64,000 nucleotides of DNA from NCBI RefSeq assembly GCF_026157065.1, contig NZ_JANLGQ010000002.1, positions 496,001 through 560,000 on the forward strand, given 5' to 3'. Below the pieces are notes generated by a model, which was not told where the DNA came from, searched no databases, and worked only from the letters and a program-made list of their open reading frames with translations. Both the position numbers and the translations under genes were made by a program. Source of the DNA: Enterococcus sp. HY326 (GTDB taxonomy: Bacteria > Bacillota > Bacilli > Lactobacillales > Enterococcaceae). The first letter of the stretch is position 1. Each line of letters opens with the position of its first letter. Positions 38,470 through 45,338 of this stretch are shown in pieces.

Positions 38470-38591
38470 AGCCACAATAGATTTTTCATCTACGTGGCTG
38501 AAAGTCGTTACAAATTTCTCTAGCCATCATAGATACAAACGGTTGTCTGCACCCATGACGTTCATGAATACAAACTCATCTAAAATAGCTA
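38470..38591 (-). promoter_or_regulatory. Attenuator segments 1 to 4 of the aro leader
   Basis: Minus-strand segments: 1 = TAGCTATTTTAGA (38591-38579, last codons of the leader peptide); 2 = TCTATGATGGCTA (38533-38521); 3 = AGCCACGTAGAT (38499-38488); 4 = ATCTATTGTGGCT (38482-38470). Segment 1 pairs with 2 at 12 of 13 positions (two G-U). Segment 2 extended by one base pairs with 3 (ATCTA/TAGAT and TGGCT/AGCCA). Segment 3 pairs with 4 (AGCCAC/GTGGCT and TAGAT/ATCTA). Segment 4 extended (38487-38472) also pairs with the terminator 5' arm (38443-38428), 14 pairs with one bulge and one mismatch. A separate hairpin (38545-38575) begins directly after the leader stop codon. Confidence 0.75.
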
Positions 38592-38632
38592 AAGTAGTAA
38601 TTATTCAGTTTTTGGGAATTTGTGATTTTCAT
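38576..38632 (-). CDS. Aromatic leader peptide MKITNSQKLNNYYFSYFR
   Basis: An 18-codon ORF lies about 30 nt after the predicted transcription start. Three ATGs occur in a row (38636-38638, 38633-38635, 38630-38632); the third has the best distance to GGAG. The last seven codons include Tyr-Tyr-Phe-Ser-Tyr-Phe. Ribosome stalling on this run when tyrosine or phenylalanine is scarce would uncover attenuator pairing, since the codons for Ser-Tyr-Phe-Arg form segment 1. The peptide has no other recognisable function. The ORF and Shine-Dalgarno are seen; translation is inferred. Confidence 0.8.
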   Translation of the reverse strand: MKITNSQKLNNYYFSYFR

Positions 38633-38667
38633 CATCATCGCTCCAAACTGTTTTTTAGGTTGAACTC

Positions 38668-38696
38668 AGTATATTTCTTTTAAAATCAGAAGTCAA
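38668..38696 (-). promoter_or_regulatory. Promoter of the aro operon
   Basis: TTGACT (38691-38696) and TATACT (38668-38673) are separated by 17 bp. Transcription would begin near 38661, giving about 300 nt of leader before aroE. Confidence 0.85.
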
Positions 38697-38738
38697 CAAT
38701 TTTTTCATCATTTTTTAATTTTTCTTTTTGAAAACGAT

Positions 38739-39995
38739 TTAAGCTCGAGCATTTTCTTTATGGGTAAATGCGAAAAGGAAGCCGCCAATAATGAACAAGA
38801 CGATTAAACTAGCAATCCCGTACTGAGAATTGCCAGTCAAATTGGTCATCAACCCAAAAAGCAACGGTCCTAAAATTGCCGAAAATTTACCAAAAATATT
38901 ATAAAATCCAAAGAATTCATTGGAATGCTCTTTCGGAATCATCTGGGCAAAGTAAGATCGGCTCAAGGCTTGAATCCCCCCTTGAGAAGTCCCCACCAGA
39001 ATACCCAAAATCCAAAAATCTAAAACAGTATCCATAAATAATGCATAAATACAGATAAAAGTGTAGACCCCGATTGCCACTAGAATCAACGGCTTGTTAC
39101 CAAAACGCTTGGCCATCTTACCGTATAAAATCGTAAAAGGAAACGCAATAAAATTAATCGCTAATAAAATAATAATTAGCATATTAGAATCGACGCCCAT
39201 GTCAATTCCAAAGGAAGTCGCCATTGTGAAAATAGTATCCACGCCATCAATATAAAAGAAATAGGCAATCAAAAAATAAACAATTTGTTTGTACTTGCCG
39301 ATTTCCCGAATCGTCTGACCCAAGCGCTGCAGGCTGACCCTGACCGGATTTTTAATATTAGGAATTGAAAATTTTTGATGAACATTTTTTAAAAACGGCC
39401 AAGAAAACAGTAGCCACCAAATCCCTGTTAAGACAAAACAAACTTTAGTAGTCAAAACCGTGCCAAGCAAACCAAAACCGTCTGTCACTTGTAAAATCAT
39501 CACAAAGACAAAGAGCAACGCACTGCCGACATAGCCCATGCCGTAGCCCATAGAAGAGACATCATCCATCCGCTCGTCTTCAGTGACATCCACCAAAAAA
39601 CTATCGTAAAAAATATTGGCCCCTTGATAGCCCATATGAGAAATAACATAGACCACCAGCATCGCCATCCAGCTTTTATCCGGTACAAAGGCTAAGGCAA
39701 AGGTCATGATAATACCTGAGAATGCAAACAAGTTAAATAATTTCTTTTTCTTGCCTTTGTAATCGCCTAAAGTCCCTAAGATAGGTGCGGATAAACTGAT
39801 GAGTAATGTAGCAAAAGAGCTGGCATATCCCCAGTAAGCCGTCGAGGTCGCATTGGAAATGCCGGCTTCTCCGGCGACAAATTTAAAATAAATCGGTAAA
39901 ATTGCGGTGACAATCACCAGCGAATAAGCAGAATTCGCCCAGTCATATAAAATCCAACCCTTTTCTTCTTTGGTATAACTATTCCAAAACTTCAT
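38739..39995 (-). CDS. UMF1-type MFS transporter (Atg22-like)
   Basis: The ATG at 39993-39995 (MKFWNSYTKEEKGWILYDWANSAYS) follows AGGAGG; 8 upstream codons are unlikely. The 418-residue protein has about 12 membrane spans. The YDWANSAYS start and GDYKGKKKKLFN loop are typical of the UMF1 branch of MFS that includes yeast vacuolar Atg22, whose members are presumed amino acid effluxers. It overlaps the stop of the upstream phosphatase gene by 17 bp, so the two form a unit. The position next to the aromatic genes is suggestive but not proof of substrate. Confidence 0.85.
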   Translation of the reverse strand: MKFWNSYTKEEKGWILYDWANSAYSLVIVTAILPIYFKFVAGEAGISNATSTAYWGYASSFATLLISLSAPILGTLGDYKGKKKKLFNLFAFSGIIMTFALAFVPDKSWMAMLVVYVISHMGYQGANIFYDSFLVDVTEDERMDDVSSMGYGMGYVGSALLFVFVMILQVTDGFGLLGTVLTTKVCFVLTGIWWLLFSWPFLKNVHQKFSIPNIKNPVRVSLQRLGQTIREIGKYKQIVYFLIAYFFYIDGVDTIFTMATSFGIDMGVDSNMLIIILLAINFIAFPFTILYGKMAKRFGNKPLILVAIGVYTFICIYALFMDTVLDFWILGILVGTSQGGIQALSRSYFAQMIPKEHSNEFFGFYNIFGKFSAILGPLLFGLMTNLTGNSQYGIASLIVLFIIGGFLFAFTHKENARA

Positions 39996-41298
39996 TTGGT
40001 ACCTCCTCGTTATTTTCAAAAATTTCTAGCAAGGTGCGCCCCGCAACAATTTGCGGAAAGTTCAAATCTAAAATTTTGGCAAAAGTTGGTGCTTCATCAA
40101 TTAAATCTGCATTTTCAATCACTTTTCCTTTGGCAATCCCCCCTCCATTAATCATCAAGGTTGTCGCATAATTTTGTTTATCTGGTGAAAAACCATGAAC
40201 CGCCCGATAACGTTCCGGTTGGCCAATTGTCGTTGGATTGACTTCCTCCAAGACTTCTCCAATTGCTTCATCAATAAAATAATAACCCCGTTTGGCTTCC
40301 AACATAAACGTTACGTTTGGCGCAGCGCCTTTTTGCCCAGCCTGCTCTGTCGTATAAATGTGGGAGATGCCGGGAATTGTTTTTAAAAGCTCACGGATTT
40401 CCCGCGGCTCTACAAGACTTTTACGATCTACATAGATATAGCAGGAGCCATCACAGCTTTTAGCATACACCTGCCATCCCTTGGCAACCGTGCCATCTTT
40501 TTTTGCTTTTTGCCAGCCTTGTGCAGCAAACAAACTATTTAAGCGAATCATCTGACTGACATCAATTTGATAATGATCTCCTAAAATTACAAAGGTGGTA
40601 TCACCAAAAGTGCCAGCAGTTTTAGTTGCATCAATAATTTGCTGAACCCGCAAATCCTGCCGCCGCAAAGCTGCTTGGGCCTCTGTTGAAAGAACACCAT
40701 AGCGATGACGCATACTATCTAAATCCACCAGATGAATCATCGTCAAATCCGGTTGCTTAGATAATAGTGTGTCGACAGCACAGGCGGTGATAAAATCGTC
40801 TAAGTTGGGCTGTTGAATACCATTGCGCAGATGACCAAATTTTTGATTCATTTCCAAAAGAAATTTCGGTGAGCTGGCGCTCAGGGAACGAATCACTTGA
40901 TTGGTCCAGATGCGATTCGGAAAAATTTCGGCGATATTGTAATCAATTGTTTTGCTCTTAGCTGTCACCGGCCAAAGAAAAGCCGCCGTGGTCATACCAG
41001 CTTGTTTGGCTAAATCATACAAGGTGGGCACTTGGACATCCTTTTGATACCAATACCAATCGGGAGATTTGCGGCCCGGCTGAATTTTTGTATTGTTAAT
41101 CACACCATGAGTTTTCGGATATTCTCCCGTTACAATTGTGGTGTGGGAGGGATAAGTGAGGGTTGGGTAAATCCCCCGAATATTTTTTACATGAGTCGCT
41201 TGGTTGCGAAAAGCTTTTAAGTTGGGCAGATGCTCCAAGTCCCCGCTTAAATCGCTGGCGCCCATGGCATCGATGGAAATAATCACCATTTTTTTCAC
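39979..41298 (-). CDS. Alkaline phosphatase superfamily phosphodiesterase (NPP-like)
   Basis: The 439-residue protein begins MKKMVIISIDAMGASDLSG, where SIDAMG supplies a metal Asp. It has TLTYPSHTTIVTGEYPKTHGV, with the Thr/Ser nucleophile and later metal ligands typical of nucleotide pyrophosphatase/phosphodiesterases. Further metal-binding residues are in HLVDLDSMRHRYG and LGDHY, and the last His in AVHGFSPD. There is no signal peptide, so it acts in the cytoplasm. It likely hydrolyses a nucleotide or phosphonate ester; the substrate is unknown. Its stop lies inside the UMF1 transporter start, indicating coupling. Confidence 0.85.
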   Translation of the reverse strand: MKKMVIISIDAMGASDLSGDLEHLPNLKAFRNQATHVKNIRGIYPTLTYPSHTTIVTGEYPKTHGVINNTKIQPGRKSPDWYWYQKDVQVPTLYDLAKQAGMTTAAFLWPVTAKSKTIDYNIAEIFPNRIWTNQVIRSLSASSPKFLLEMNQKFGHLRNGIQQPNLDDFITACAVDTLLSKQPDLTMIHLVDLDSMRHRYGVLSTEAQAALRRQDLRVQQIIDATKTAGTFGDTTFVILGDHYQIDVSQMIRLNSLFAAQGWQKAKKDGTVAKGWQVYAKSCDGSCYIYVDRKSLVEPREIRELLKTIPGISHIYTTEQAGQKGAAPNVTFMLEAKRGYYFIDEAIGEVLEEVNPTTIGQPERYRAVHGFSPDKQNYATTLMINGGGIAKGKVIENADLIDEAPTFAKILDLNFPQIVAGRTLLEIFENNEEVPNEVLE

Positions 41299-41482
41299 GT
41301 TTTTTAACCGCCCTTTCTCTTTCCTTTAATTATAACAGAGGGCAAAAGGGGTAGAAAAGGAAAAGTGTTATTTCTTTAAATAAAAAAATTTGTGCTCTGT
41401 TTTCTAACGTTTTAATTTTTTTGAATTAGAGTTGCATAATTTTATTATAATAATAAAAAGGCTGAACCATCTTCTACAAAAT

Positions 41483-41517
41483 AAAAAGTTCCTTCCAAAA
41501 TAATCTGGAAAGAACTT
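41483..41517 (-). terminator. Terminator of the ABC importer operon
   Basis: AAGTTC.TTCC (41486-41496) pairs with GGAA.GAACTT (41507-41517) around a short loop. TTTTTAT follows on the minus strand. It lies about 35 bp after the ATPase stop. Confidence 0.85.
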
Positions 41518-41552
41518 CTCATTAAAATTTTTTCTTTGTACATATCTGATGT

Positions 41553-42335
41553 TTACATAACTTCAGGCAACTCTTCCATCTCTTCAAAGAATAATAAAAG
41601 GTCACTCAAGGTTAACTGTTGTTTTTCAGTAGCATCTAAATCTTGAACAATGCGGCCATTTTTTAAAACCAACAACCGATTGCCATAATTTAAGGCATCC
41701 TCCATGCGATGAGTAATCATCAGACAGCTTAAGGCTTCCTCTTGGATTTTTTTATCCGTCAGAGTCATCAACTGACGAGAAGTTTTCGGATCGAGGGCGG
41801 CAGTATGTTCATCTAATAACAATAAGTCCGGTTTTTGAATCGTTGCCATCAATAAGCTGAGGGCTTGTCTTTGCCCGCCAGAAAGCAAACCAGTTGGGGT
41901 ATCTAAATGATTTTCCAAGCCGTTGCCGATTTCCGCACACAATTGAATAAATAATTCCCGCTGATTTTGTAAATTACGGGTGACTAATTTACGGGATTGG
42001 CCACGCTTTTGTGCCAGCAATAAATTTTCAGCGACGGTCATTCTTGGGGCCGTCCCCATTTTGGGGTCTTGGAAGACTCGTGCTAAATAAGCGGCCCGTT
42101 TTTCTTCGCTTTCTTTGGTAATTTTTTTTTCTTTAATAAAAACATCGCCGCTAGTTAAACTCAAGCTGCCGCTAATCGCATTGAATAAAGTCGATTTACC
42201 GGCACCATTACCTCCCAATACCGTCACAAATTGGCCAGCTGCAATTTTCAAATTTACATGATCCAAAATTGTCAAATGCTCATTAGGGCCATTATGAATC
42301 ACTTTAGTGGCTTTTTTTAATTCTAAAATTGCCAT
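41553..42335 (-). CDS. ABC importer ATP-binding protein (TrpZ-like)
   Basis: The 260-residue ATPase has Walker A LGGNGAGKSTLFNAI (40-54), signature LLSGGQRQALSLLMA, Walker B DLLLLDEHTAALDP and the switch His in ITHRM. The DEH in place of DEP and the form of the signature are seen in ATPases paired with the LivH/BPD-type permeases for nucleoside-, tryptophan- and sugar-like importers. It starts inside the permease stop (TAATG). Together with the PF04392 binding protein it makes a complete importer under control of a Trp-codon leader peptide. Confidence 0.85.
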   Translation of the reverse strand: MAILELKKATKVIHNGPNEHLTILDHVNLKIAAGQFVTVLGGNGAGKSTLFNAISGSLSLTSGDVFIKEKKITKESEEKRAAYLARVFQDPKMGTAPRMTVAENLLLAQKRGQSRKLVTRNLQNQRELFIQLCAEIGNGLENHLDTPTGLLSGGQRQALSLLMATIQKPDLLLLDEHTAALDPKTSRQLMTLTDKKIQEEALSCLMITHRMEDALNYGNRLLVLKNGRIVQDLDATEKQQLTLSDLLLFFEEMEELPEVM

Positions 42336-43219
42336 TATTTTGCCCCCTTTTCAAAACCGGTCACCAAATTCAACCCTTTTTTCAGCTGTGGAATCATCAA
42401 GCAGACAGCTAGAACAACTGCGGAGAAGATTTTTAGATAAGTGGTATCAAAGCCAGCGCGAATCACTAATAAAATCAGCAATTGATAAATAATACTGCCG
42501 ACAATAATTGCAATTAAACGTTCCGTAAAAGTCAGCTCGCCATATAAAACTTCCCCGATAATAATTGAAGCTAAGCCAATCACAATCACACCAACGCCAC
42601 GGCTGACATCGGCGTAGCCGTCATTTTGTGTGACGAGAGCGCCTGATAATGCGATAACACCATTCGACAAGGTTAAGCCGAGAATTTTCATGAAATCCGT
42701 TTTAATGCCAAAGGAGCGGGCCATCGATTCATTATCACCTGTTGCGATATAGGCTTGACCTAAATCTGTGTTGAAGAAAAATAATAGCAAGCCTATCAGC
42801 AAACCAACGGCAATCAGTCCAACAAAAATCATGTCATAATAAGGCGGTAAATTTAAATTGGTAAAAAAATCTTGAATCCGCGGTTGGTTCCGCAAAGAAA
42901 GATTTGGCGTCTGCATGACAAAGAGCATTACAGAATTTAATGCAGACATCACTAGAATCCCTGCCAAAATAACGGGAATTTTTCCTTTCGTATATAACAT
43001 ACCTGTCACAAAACCAGCGGCCATGCCGGCTAAAACTCCTAAAAGGGTCGCCAACACAGGATGAATACCCTGTACGATTGCCGTCGCACAAACGGCACCG
43101 CCGAGACCGAAAGTTCCTTCAGTAGTCATATCAGGAAAATTTAAAATCCGATAGGTCATAAAAATTCCCAGACCTAAAATGCCCCATAATAAACCTTGTC
43201 CGATTGATGAAACGAGCAT
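42335..43219 (-). CDS. ABC importer permease (TrpY-like)
   Basis: The 294-residue protein has about nine hydrophobic segments, beginning MLVSSIGQGLLWGILGLGIFMTYRI. It resembles the branched-chain-amino-acid/purine permease family (LivH-like), with the GVIVIGLASIIIGEVLYG loop for contact with the ATPase. Its start overlaps the binding-protein stop by one base and its stop overlaps the ATPase start, so all three subunits are coupled. The substrate is not read from this sequence; the upstream Trp leader suggests tryptophan. Confidence 0.85.
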   Translation of the reverse strand: MLVSSIGQGLLWGILGLGIFMTYRILNFPDMTTEGTFGLGGAVCATAIVQGIHPVLATLLGVLAGMAAGFVTGMLYTKGKIPVILAGILVMSALNSVMLFVMQTPNLSLRNQPRIQDFFTNLNLPPYYDMIFVGLIAVGLLIGLLLFFFNTDLGQAYIATGDNESMARSFGIKTDFMKILGLTLSNGVIALSGALVTQNDGYADVSRGVGVIVIGLASIIIGEVLYGELTFTERLIAIIVGSIIYQLLILLVIRAGFDTTYLKIFSAVVLAVCLMIPQLKKGLNLVTGFEKGAK

Positions 43220-44253
43220 TACTCTTCTCCTCCTAAATCAGTGGCTTCACTTACAATATCAGCTGGAATTGTGATGCCTAATTTTGCTGCCTGCTGTGAA
43301 TTGATAATAGTTTCGCCTTCTGTAAATAAGTAAACCGGTGTTGTTGCCGGGTCAGCGCCATCTAAAATTTGCGCTGCCATCTTGCCCGTTTCCACTCCAA
43401 TTTGGAATTGGTTTAACCCAATCGTCGCAATACCGCCTTGTTCCACCATTGTATCAACGGAGGGGAAAATTGGTGTGTTGGCAGCGTCCGCTTCTTGAAC
43501 AACGGTTTCCATCGCATTGGCAATCGTATTGTCCAACGGAATAAAAATGTAATCAACTTGTGCTGCCATTACTTGAACAGTTTGGGCGATTTCATTGCTG
43601 GAATTAACAGCAAATAATTTCGTCTCAACACCTAAATCAGCTGCCGCTGCTTGCGCTTGGGCGACCTGCGCTTGCGAATTATCTTCAGCAGAAGAATACA
43701 AAATACCAACTGTTGCAGCCTCTGGTAAAATTTCTTGAGCCAATTGTAAAACAGCGGCAACCGGTGTTTGATCGGAAACGCCGGTGATATTGCCACCTGG
43801 CGCATCTAAATCAGCAACTAAACCGGCTCCAACTGGATCAGTGACTGCTCCAAGGACAATCGGAATTTCTGTCGTGGCATTGGCCAAAGCTTGCGCTGCT
43901 GGTGTGGCAATCCCCACTAAGACATCGGAGCCTTCAGAAATTAATTGCTGGCTCATCGTGTTTAACCGGCTTTGATCCGCTTGACCGTTTTGAAATTCAA
44001 TAGTTAAATTTTCTCCTTCAACATAGCCGCTTTCTGCTAAGCCTTCAATAATTCCTTGATGAATTTGATCCAAAGCATTGTGACTGACATATTGTAAAAT
44101 TCCGACGGTTTTCATTTCAACAGTGCTACTTTCGGTTGTTGAATCAGCTGTTGAGTCGGCTGAATTACTCTGTTGACCTAATTGATAGGCAAAAAATCCG
44201 ACTAAAATGACTGCGATAACAGCGACACTTGCAATTAATGCTTTGTTTTTCAT
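43219..44253 (-). CDS. ABC transporter substrate-binding protein (PF04392/TrpX type)
   Basis: The 344-residue protein belongs to the ABC_sub_bind family: VGILQYVSHNALDQIHQGIIEGL, GAVTDPVGAGLVADLDAPGGNITGVSD, and FIPLDNTIANAM. Its N-terminus (KNKALIASVAVIAVILVGFFAYQL) is a signal anchor without the Cys lipobox usual for Gram-positive binding proteins, so it may remain attached by a transmembrane helix. A Ser/Thr-rich stretch (30-45) follows. In streptococci such genes are called trpX and predicted to import tryptophan. GGAGG precedes the ATG. Confidence 0.85.
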   Translation of the reverse strand: MKNKALIASVAVIAVILVGFFAYQLGQQSNSADSTADSTTESSTVEMKTVGILQYVSHNALDQIHQGIIEGLAESGYVEGENLTIEFQNGQADQSRLNTMSQQLISEGSDVLVGIATPAAQALANATTEIPIVLGAVTDPVGAGLVADLDAPGGNITGVSDQTPVAAVLQLAQEILPEAATVGILYSSAEDNSQAQVAQAQAAAADLGVETKLFAVNSSNEIAQTVQVMAAQVDYIFIPLDNTIANAMETVVQEADAANTPIFPSVDTMVEQGGIATIGLNQFQIGVETGKMAAQILDGADPATTPVYLFTEGETIINSQQAAKLGITIPADIVSEATDLGGEE

Positions 44254-44352
44254 TTAAACTTCCTCCAATAATTTCCCGTTTTAGTTGTTGTTTTACAGCT
44301 AACTTCATTGACCCTTTTAAAGTTTTCTCCCATTGTACAAGTCTTTGAAGTC

Positions 44353-44387
44353 AAAAAAAGACCCCATAGATGTTAGTCTATGCGGTC
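44353..44387 (-). terminator. Leader terminator of the ABC importer attenuator
   Basis: On the minus strand GACCGCATAGA (44387-44377) pairs with TCTATGGGGTC (44370-44360), 10 of 11 positions, followed by TTTTTTT (44359-44353). It lies about 100 bp before the binding-protein start and after the leader peptide ORF. Confidence 0.9.
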
Positions 44388-44487
44388 GAAGGTTTCGTCT
44401 GAAATACTCTTGGCATAGATACGGTTTTAGAAAACTCTAAAAAGTCGTATCTATCGAGCCTCGACAAATACAACTTATCTGCGCCAA
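44377..44487 (-). promoter_or_regulatory. Trp-leader attenuator with competing hairpins
   Basis: Minus-strand elements: 1 = TTGGCGCAGATA (44487-44476, spans the second Trp codon). Post-stop hairpin GTTGTATTTGTCGA / TCGATAGATACGAC (44474-44461 and 44457-44444) pairs at all 14 positions with G-U. 2 = TATCTATGCCAA (44421-44410), pairing with 1 at 11 of 12. Element 2 also pairs with the post-stop hairpin's 3' arm (ATAGATACG/CGTATCTAT, 9 bp) and with the terminator 5' arm (TCTATGC/GCATAGA, 7 bp). A small hairpin TTTTAGA/TCTAAAA lies between. These pairings are mutually exclusive and can couple leader translation to termination. Confidence 0.75.
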
Positions 44488-44516
44488 TTTTGCCATGAAA
44501 ATTTTGATAAATGCAT
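44475..44516 (-). CDS. Tryptophan leader peptide MHLSKFSWQNWRR
   Basis: A 13-codon ORF starts at ATG 44514-44516, 8 bases after AGGGG, and ends at TAA 44475-44477. It holds two Trp codons at positions 8 and 11, in a short ORF where Trp is rare by chance. It directly abuts a 14-bp hairpin. Stalling on Trp codons would mask segment 1 of the attenuator. A longer overlapping frame exists but has no ribosome site. Translation is inferred. Confidence 0.8.
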   Translation of the reverse strand: MHLSKFSWQNWRR

Positions 44517-44555
44517 TTGACTTGCCCCTTCCAAAAAGATTTTTGATTTGCAATT

Positions 44556-44584
44556 AGTCTACCGAATCTTCTGACAAATTGCAA
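44556..44584 (-). promoter_or_regulatory. Promoter of the ABC importer operon
   Basis: TTGCAA (44579-44584) and TAGACT (44556-44561) have a 17-bp spacer on the minus strand. The leader ORF starts about 35 nt downstream of the expected start. Confidence 0.75.
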
Positions 44585-44903
44585 TAAGAAAATGAAAAAA
44601 ATATGAGGTTTTTTTAATCAAATTATGAATAAGGCATTTTTTTTTGAATGCCTTTAGCTTTGAGAAGACTTTCAAAGCCAACTTCACTTTGATTTTCTAG
44701 AAAACTTTACTTGCTCACATAAAACTCAATTGCATCAGCTTAGTTCAATTTTTGATTACTTAACTCAACAGTCGTCTGAATCAATTGCGTTAAGTAAAAC
44801 TCCTTTCACTTTCTTTCTCTCAATCTCTATTTAATAATTGTCTAAATCCTGCAAAAACTAGTACAATAGACATACTGAAAGAAATTTACGAGGAGGCATT
44901 TCT
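44585..44903. other. Gene-less AT-rich region between divergent units
   Basis: About 320 bp with no gene. It holds a small hairpin AAGGCATT / AATGCCTT (44631-44638 and 44647-44654) of unknown role, and a plus-strand promoter TTGTCT (44838-44843) and TACAAT (44862-44867), 18-bp spacer, for the DUF1622 gene. Confidence 0.55.
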
Positions 44904-45272
44904 ATGCATCTCAACGATCAACTGATGGATTACGTTAGACCTTTTTTTGACGTCTTTGTCTTTATTTTAAGCAGTGCGTCTATTTTGATTTTGATTATCG
45001 GTGTTGTTCATGCCCTGATTCAATTTGGTCGCAGCCAGCTTTCCAAAAAAAACTGGGGCAATCCCAACTATGATAATACCATCATAAAAAATAAATTAGG
45101 TAGTTATATTTTGCTCAGTTTGGAAGTGTTAATTGCTGCTGATATTATCGAATCGGTGATTAATCCAACTTTGGCAGATATTTTTAAATTAGCTGCCCTT
45201 GTCGTTATCAGAACGGTCATTTCCTACTTTTTAGCCAAGGAAATAAAAGATTTTGAGATTATTCAAAAATAA
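44904..45272 (+). CDS. DUF1622 family membrane protein
   Basis: The 122-residue protein has three hydrophobic segments (about 15-38, 66-82, 93-112), and the LGSYILLSLEVLIAADIIESVI segment is characteristic of DUF1622 proteins. GAGGAGG precedes the ATG. Function is unknown. It is alone between a Trp-type importer (divergent) and pckA, and ends 66 bp before the pckA start, which has its own promoter. Confidence 0.85.
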   Translation: MHLNDQLMDYVRPFFDVFVFILSSASILILIIGVVHALIQFGRSQLSKKNWGNPNYDNTIIKNKLGSYILLSLEVLIAADIIESVINPTLADIFKLAALVVIRTVISYFLAKEIKDFEIIQK

Positions 45273-45301
45273 TAAGCGTTTTCTTATTCTTATGGTACAA
45301 T
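45271..45301 (+). promoter_or_regulatory. Extended -10 promoter of pckA with a weak cre-like sequence
   Basis: TATGGTACAAT (45291-45301) is an extended -10. AATAAGCGTTTTCT (45271-45284) fits the cre consensus with three mismatches at fixed positions, so it is a weak candidate. No good -35 hexamer is needed for an extended -10. Carbon catabolite control would suit a gluconeogenic gene. Confidence 0.4.
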
Positions 45302-45338
45302 TAATTTATAAAAAAATTTAACACAAGGGGGAAACCAA

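Noticed and set aside
38408-38683. A 91-codon plus-strand frame opposite the aro leader
   Set aside because: It is antisense to the promoter, leader ORF and hairpins, with low-complexity content and no ribosome site.
38391-38700. T-box riboswitch before aroE
   Set aside because: The conserved antiterminator T-box sequence and a specifier loop layout are not found; the peptide ORF explains the leader better.
44378-44584. A 68-codon minus-strand frame overlapping the Trp leader
   Set aside because: It begins in the promoter region, has no ribosome site and no family; the 13-codon ORF in another frame fits the attenuator and has AGGGG at the right distance.
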